Under the pieces are notes generated by a model that saw nothing but the letters and a program-made list of their open reading frames with translations, was not told where the DNA came from and ran no database searches. 8,067 nt of DNA, taken from Bacteroidota bacterium (GTDB lineage Bacteria > Bacteroidota > Bacteroidia > Bacteroidales > JAADJA01). The stretch spans positions 1 to 8,067 of the forward strand of contig JAJRTT010000191.1 in the NCBI GenBank assembly GCA_024278155.1, in the 5' to 3' direction. Numbering within the stretch: position 1 is the stretch's first letter; each line of letters begins with the position of its first letter. A program made the translations under genes and the position numbers. Below, piece after piece: positions 4,300 to 8,067 of the stretch.

Positions 4300-7227
4300 A
4301 TGAAACCCATTTACACCTTCCTGTTGACGATAGTCATTTCTTTGCTTATGGTTCCTCCCGTTCCGGCCCAACAAATAAAAAGCACAAAAGGCCATTCGGA
4401 ATTCAGGTTCAAAGCTTCCCTGGAACAGATGCAGGCCTGGGACCGGGCACATCCAAATATGGAAATAAAAAAGAAAAAACATAACGAAGAAGAGGTGTAC
4501 CCCGAATTTCCGATTGAAGGAAAGAATATCCTTTTTGAAGGGGTTGGCAGTACACATTCAGGAACATTGCCCATATTCAAAGAGCCGTCGCCGCTTCCCG
4601 ATGCAGATTTTTTGGGATTGGAAGACAGTGGGAATTCCATTCCGCCCGATGTAAATGGAGCAGCTGGCCCCGATCACCTGATGGTTACCCTTAATACGGG
4701 TTTTCGGATTTTGGACAAAGAAGGGGACATTATTGCGGATGTGAGTACGGGGGCTTTTTGGTTTGGTATGCCGGGCGCAGGTGAAGTCTTCGATCCGAAA
4801 ATCATGTACGACCCTTATGAAAACCGCTGGATGCTCGTGGAACCCAGTAGCTCCAACATAGCCAACTCGCGACTATATGTGGCTGTTTCGGAAAATAGCG
4901 ATCCCACCGGGAACTGGTTTATGTACGCCTTTGAATCGGATCCCGAAAAACAGTATTGGTTCGATTACCCAAGTTATGGTTTTAACAAGAAATGGATAGT
5001 GGTCTCAGGAAATATGTTTGGAGCCGGCTTTGGCTATAATGTGCTGTTTGCTTTTGATAAGATGGCCATATACAATAACGCCGAGGAGGTTTCCTATACC
5101 CGTTTTAAAATATTTGATGGTTTCACAATTGTCCCGGCCCTTACGTATGATACGGAACTGGAAGATATGTACATGGTTAACAATGCCGGAGGGAACAATG
5201 GCGGCAGCGGTTACCTGAACCTGTGGAAAGTAAGCGGGGAACTTGGAAGTGAGGAGGTTAAGGACCTGGGGCTGATCGGTACACCAAACCCCTGGACAAA
5301 CTGGGCAGGGAATTCGGGTAATTTTGCCCCACAACTTGATAGCGAGGAAAATATCAATTCAGGTGACGGGAGAATGCAGAAGCTGATTTACCGAAATGGC
5401 CATTTGTGGTGTGCCCATCATATTTTTCTCCCGGCGGACAACCCAACACATTCCGCCGTTCAATGGTGGCAACTTGCCACGGACGGAACAATTTTGCAAC
5501 GGGGCAGGATCGAGGACGAAACCGGGTTTTACCATTACACCTTTCCGTCCATTGCGGTCAATGCAAAGGAGGATGTGATGATTGGCTATGGTAGTTTTTC
5601 GCAAGGGCAATATGCCAGTAGCAGTTATTCGTTCCGTTATGCCGATGACCCGGTGAACGAAATGCGCGACCGTTACCAGTTTAAGGACGGCCTGGCAAAA
5701 TATGTGAAAACTTTTGGTGGGGCACGTAACCGATGGGGCGATTATACGGCCACCGTCATTGACCCTTCCGATGACCTTGATTTCTGGACATTGCAGGAAT
5801 TTGCCGATTTGCCCACGGGATCAACCGATCATTGGGGAACCTGGTGGGCAATGATAAACATTGATGACATTCCTTTGGTTGATTTTGAGGCTGGGATCAA
5901 TATTGTCCCCACAGGGACTGCAACGGATTTTACCGATAAAACGAAATATGAACCAACGGAATGGCTTTGGTTATTTGAAGGGGGAAACCCGTCCACGTCC
6001 ACAGAGCAAAACCCACAGGGTATCTTGTATGAAACCTCGGGGACTTTTGATGTAACGCTTATTGCGACCAATTACCTGGGCTCGGACACATTGAAGATGG
6101 AGGATTTTATCAATGTAAACACCAGCATTTTGCCCGAAGTTGGCTTTATGCAAAATGATACCTTGCCTTGTGTGGGACAGACGGTCGAGTTTGAAGATAT
6201 GTCGGTTTATAACCCTTCGGGATGGCAATGGTCTTTTGTTCCCGATGAAGTGACTTTTGTGGATGGCACAAACGCCAATTCACAACATCCAAAAGTGCAG
6301 TTTAATTCGGCAACTTATTACGAAGTGTCCCTGACTGCCACAAATGTAAATGGAAGCAGTACCTTAAAAAAGCCCATGTTGATAAAATCGGGCGGGATGA
6401 GCCTTCCGTTCTCTGAGGACTTTGAATCGAAATCCTTTAATTCAATGTCATGGTCAGTTGAAAATGAAGATGATAGCAAAACATGGGAAATTACAGATGT
6501 GGCGGGCAACGAACCGGGAAACATGGCCGCCTGGGTCAATATCAAGAATTACAATGGATTTGAAGAGCGCGACAGATTGATAACGCCCTTATTGAACTTT
6601 ACCGACTTTGAAACTGCATTTTTGGAATTTGAGCATGCTTACGGGCAGCGTTTCCCGCAATATACTGATTCCCTGAATGTATATATATCCAATGATTGCG
6701 GGCAAAGCTGGACAAGCCTTCTTCGTTTGGGCGAAGATGGGTCAGGGGTTTTTGCGACAGTGGAACCTTCTACCACAACATTTGTCCCGTTGACTTCCGA
6801 GGATTGGTGCCTTGGGACGGGTGAGGAAGGAAATTGCTACCTGATTAACCTTGAGGAATGGACTGGGCAAGCGAACCTGAAAATCATGTTTGAATCCTAC
6901 AATGGTTTTGGGAATAATTTGTTCATTGACAACATTAAAATCAAAAGTGCGGAAGCTGTTGGGGAAACATTTGGTAGCAAAGGCAGCTTTCAACTTTTCC
7001 CGAATCCCAACAGCGGTACATTTAGCATTGTTTTGGAGGATTGCTCGGGAAATGCCAGTTATCGGGTTTTCAACCTCACGGGTCAGGTTGTTTCTGATGG
7101 TGGCCTTGAGGAAAATGGAGGGATCGCATCTGCTGAACTGAATATTTCCAATGAACCAAAAGGTATCTATTTCGTAAAAGTTACGTATGCTGGAAAAACG
7201 GAAAGCCGGAAATTGATTATTCAATAA
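4300..7227 (+). CDS. Secreted multidomain protein with propeller-like region, PKD-like domains and T9SS sorting domain
   Basis: This 975-residue protein is of unknown function. In order it has: a signal peptide (1 to about 23, ending VPPVPA); a charged segment (24-96) with a VYPEFPI motif (66-72); a long region (97-520) with six or seven strand-rich units, such as KIMYDPYENRWMLV, YPSYGFNKKWIVVSG, LIYRNGHLWCAHH and RWGDYTATVIDPSDDLDFW, that reads like a beta-propeller; two PKD-like domains (about 526-606 and 612-696) with the WLW-F and WQWSF signatures; a choice-of-anchor-J/MAM-like domain (about 702-882: LPFSEDFES at the front, LFIDNIKI at the end); and a type A T9SS C-terminal domain (897-975: FQLFPNPNSGTFSI, GIYFVKV). 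It should cross the inner membrane by Sec and the outer membrane by T9SS, ending on the surface or released. No catalytic residues were recognised; adhesion or glycan/protein binding is a guess. A paralogue follows downstream. Confidence 0.92.
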   Translation: MKPIYTFLLTIVISLLMVPPVPAQQIKSTKGHSEFRFKASLEQMQAWDRAHPNMEIKKKKHNEEEVYPEFPIEGKNILFEGVGSTHSGTLPIFKEPSPLPDADFLGLEDSGNSIPPDVNGAAGPDHLMVTLNTGFRILDKEGDIIADVSTGAFWFGMPGAGEVFDPKIMYDPYENRWMLVEPSSSNIANSRLYVAVSENSDPTGNWFMYAFESDPEKQYWFDYPSYGFNKKWIVVSGNMFGAGFGYNVLFAFDKMAIYNNAEEVSYTRFKIFDGFTIVPALTYDTELEDMYMVNNAGGNNGGSGYLNLWKVSGELGSEEVKDLGLIGTPNPWTNWAGNSGNFAPQLDSEENINSGDGRMQKLIYRNGHLWCAHHIFLPADNPTHSAVQWWQLATDGTILQRGRIEDETGFYHYTFPSIAVNAKEDVMIGYGSFSQGQYASSSYSFRYADDPVNEMRDRYQFKDGLAKYVKTFGGARNRWGDYTATVIDPSDDLDFWTLQEFADLPTGSTDHWGTWWAMINIDDIPLVDFEAGINIVPTGTATDFTDKTKYEPTEWLWLFEGGNPSTSTEQNPQGILYETSGTFDVTLIATNYLGSDTLKMEDFINVNTSILPEVGFMQNDTLPCVGQTVEFEDMSVYNPSGWQWSFVPDEVTFVDGTNANSQHPKVQFNSATYYEVSLTATNVNGSSTLKKPMLIKSGGMSLPFSEDFESKSFNSMSWSVENEDDSKTWEITDVAGNEPGNMAAWVNIKNYNGFEERDRLITPLLNFTDFETAFLEFEHAYGQRFPQYTDSLNVYISNDCGQSWTSLLRLGEDGSGVFATVEPSTTTFVPLTSEDWCLGTGEEGNCYLINLEEWTGQANLKIMFESYNGFGNNLFIDNIKIKSAEAVGETFGSKGSFQLFPNPNSGTFSIVLEDCSGNASYRVFNLTGQVVSDGGLEENGGIASAELNISNEPKGIYFVKVTYAGKTESRKLIIQ

Positions 7228-7232
7228 ATTTG

Positions 7233-7255
7233 CCCCTTAAATATTGGGGATTTTT
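7233..7255 (+). terminator. Weak intrinsic terminator after the first secreted-protein gene
   Basis: CCCC (7233-7236) and GGGG (7246-7249) can form a four-pair GC stem around an AT-rich nine-base loop, followed by ATTTTT (7250-7255). It starts five bases after the stop codon. The stem is short, so termination may be partial, but position and T-run fit. Confidence 0.45.
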
Positions 7256-7396
7256 AATTAATATTGCAGACCCGTAATGACATATTAGCTGTTTTGGGTT
7301 GTTGTCCAGTTGTTTATAAATGGCATGTCCTTAGGGAAAAGCATTGTTGAACATATTTATAATCGAATCGAAATTTACCTTAAAAACGTATTAAAA

Positions 7397-8067
7397 ATGA
7401 AAAAAGTTAATTTACTCCTGTTTACACTTGGAATGCTGGTGTTTTTGCCGGCACAGTCCTACTCCCAAAAAACCAAAGGAATTGTTGGCCATGCCGATGC
7501 CAGTATGGTAATGAGCATGGATGAAATAGTTGCTTACGATAAATTGCACCCATCTGACTCCACGCCCAAGCTTAAAAAACCCCGCTTGACCGATTGGGTC
7601 TATCCCGAATTCCCTTTGGATGAAAGTAAAATCGTTTATAAATATGAGACGAAATGGGAACCCGGCCCATCTAATGCGCCCAAGGAACAATCCCCTTTGC
7701 CCGATGATGATTTTATGGGACTTGGTGATAACGGCACTTCCATCCCGCCCGATGTGAACGGGACCGTAGGGCCAAATCATATCATGGTTACATTGAACAC
7801 ACAAGTGCGGGTCCAGACAAAAACAGGCACAACACTTTCCACCATGAGCCTAAGCAGTTTCTTCAGTGGCTTGCCCGGGTCCGGAGGGACTTTTGACCCA
7901 CGTATCGAATACGATCCTTATGGGGAGCGTTGGATTGTTGCCTGTGTTACCGGTTCCAGTTCTTCCAATTCAAGCATATTGATTGCCGTTTCGCAAACCG
8001 ATGATCCAACAGGTACATGGAACAAGTTTTCCATTGATTCGGACCCTGCAAACTCGGGATGGATGGA
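7397..8067 (+). CDS. Second secreted propeller-like protein, tandem paralogue (partial, cut by window end)
   Basis: The frame is open from ATG 7397 to the window edge (223 full codons). It begins with a Sec signal peptide (MKKVNLLLFTLGMLVFLPAQ, cleavage near residue 23), then a segment with MDEIVAYDKLHP (41-52) and VYPEFPL (68-74), then the start of the propeller-like region. Residues 99-136 align without gaps to 97-134 of the preceding protein with 28 of 38 identities, including SIPPDVNG, and FDPRIEYDPYGERWIV and DPTGTW also match. Same order and spacing make it a tandem paralogue. The C-terminal domains are outside the window, so T9SS sorting is expected but not seen. The 169-base gap and terminator-like hairpin suggest separate transcription, though no convincing promoter lies immediately upstream. 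Start choice is supported by the signal peptide; there is no Shine-Dalgarno. Function is unknown. Confidence 0.88.
   Translation, partial: MKKVNLLLFTLGMLVFLPAQSYSQKTKGIVGHADASMVMSMDEIVAYDKLHPSDSTPKLKKPRLTDWVYPEFPLDESKIVYKYETKWEPGPSNAPKEQSPLPDDDFMGLGDNGTSIPPDVNGTVGPNHIMVTLNTQVRVQTKTGTTLSTMSLSSFFSGLPGSGGTFDPRIEYDPYGERWIVACVTGSSSSNSSILIAVSQTDDPTGTWNKFSIDSDPANSGWM

Noticed and set aside
7225..7232. TAAATTTG as a promoter for the second secreted-protein gene
   Set aside because: It matches TAnnTTTG, but it overlaps the stop codon of the previous gene, is about 165 bases from the next start, has no -33 TTG at the right distance and lies just ahead of the terminator-like hairpin, so initiation there would be unproductive.

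Overview
The window looks like chromosomal DNA from a member of the Bacteroidota. Three things point there. It has a C-terminal type IX secretion (T9SS) sorting domain on a large exported protein. It has promoter-like TAnnTTTG elements (91-98 and 4266-4273). Most starts lack a Shine-Dalgarno sequence. No rRNA, tRNA, CRISPR array, integrase or transposase was seen.

Layout. Bases 1-83 probably hold the 3' tail of an upstream gene. A compact, AT-rich two-gene module follows (114-769): a small antitoxin-like protein and a PIN-domain ribonuclease toxin, joined by an ATGA overlap. Sixteen bases later a sugar-nucleotide cluster begins (786-2740): GmhA isomerase, an HddC-like heptose-1-phosphate nucleotidyltransferase and a GmhB-like HAD phosphatase. 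Together they would supply three of the four steps from sedoheptulose 7-phosphate to an activated NDP-heptose for surface glycans. The kinase step is not in the window. Between gmhA and hddC lies an imperfect inverted repeat of the CACGGAGGCAC type.

A convergent intergenic region (2741-3003) with two unexplained hairpins separates this cluster from a minus-strand CaCA-family Na+/Ca2+ antiporter (3004-3957). A 342-base divergent intergenic region follows, with three small consecutive inverted repeats and a good promoter element.

The right part holds two tandem paralogous secreted proteins. The first is a complete 975-residue protein: signal peptide, conserved N-terminal segment, propeller-like region, two PKD-like domains, a choice-of-anchor-J-like domain and a T9SS type A sorting domain. 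The second (7397 to the window edge) is cut off by the window but clearly has the same N-terminal architecture. Their function is unknown. This tandem pair, and the AT-rich toxin-antitoxin module set directly in front of the heptose genes, are the least ordinary parts of the window. I did not find convincing evidence of an entirely new system.
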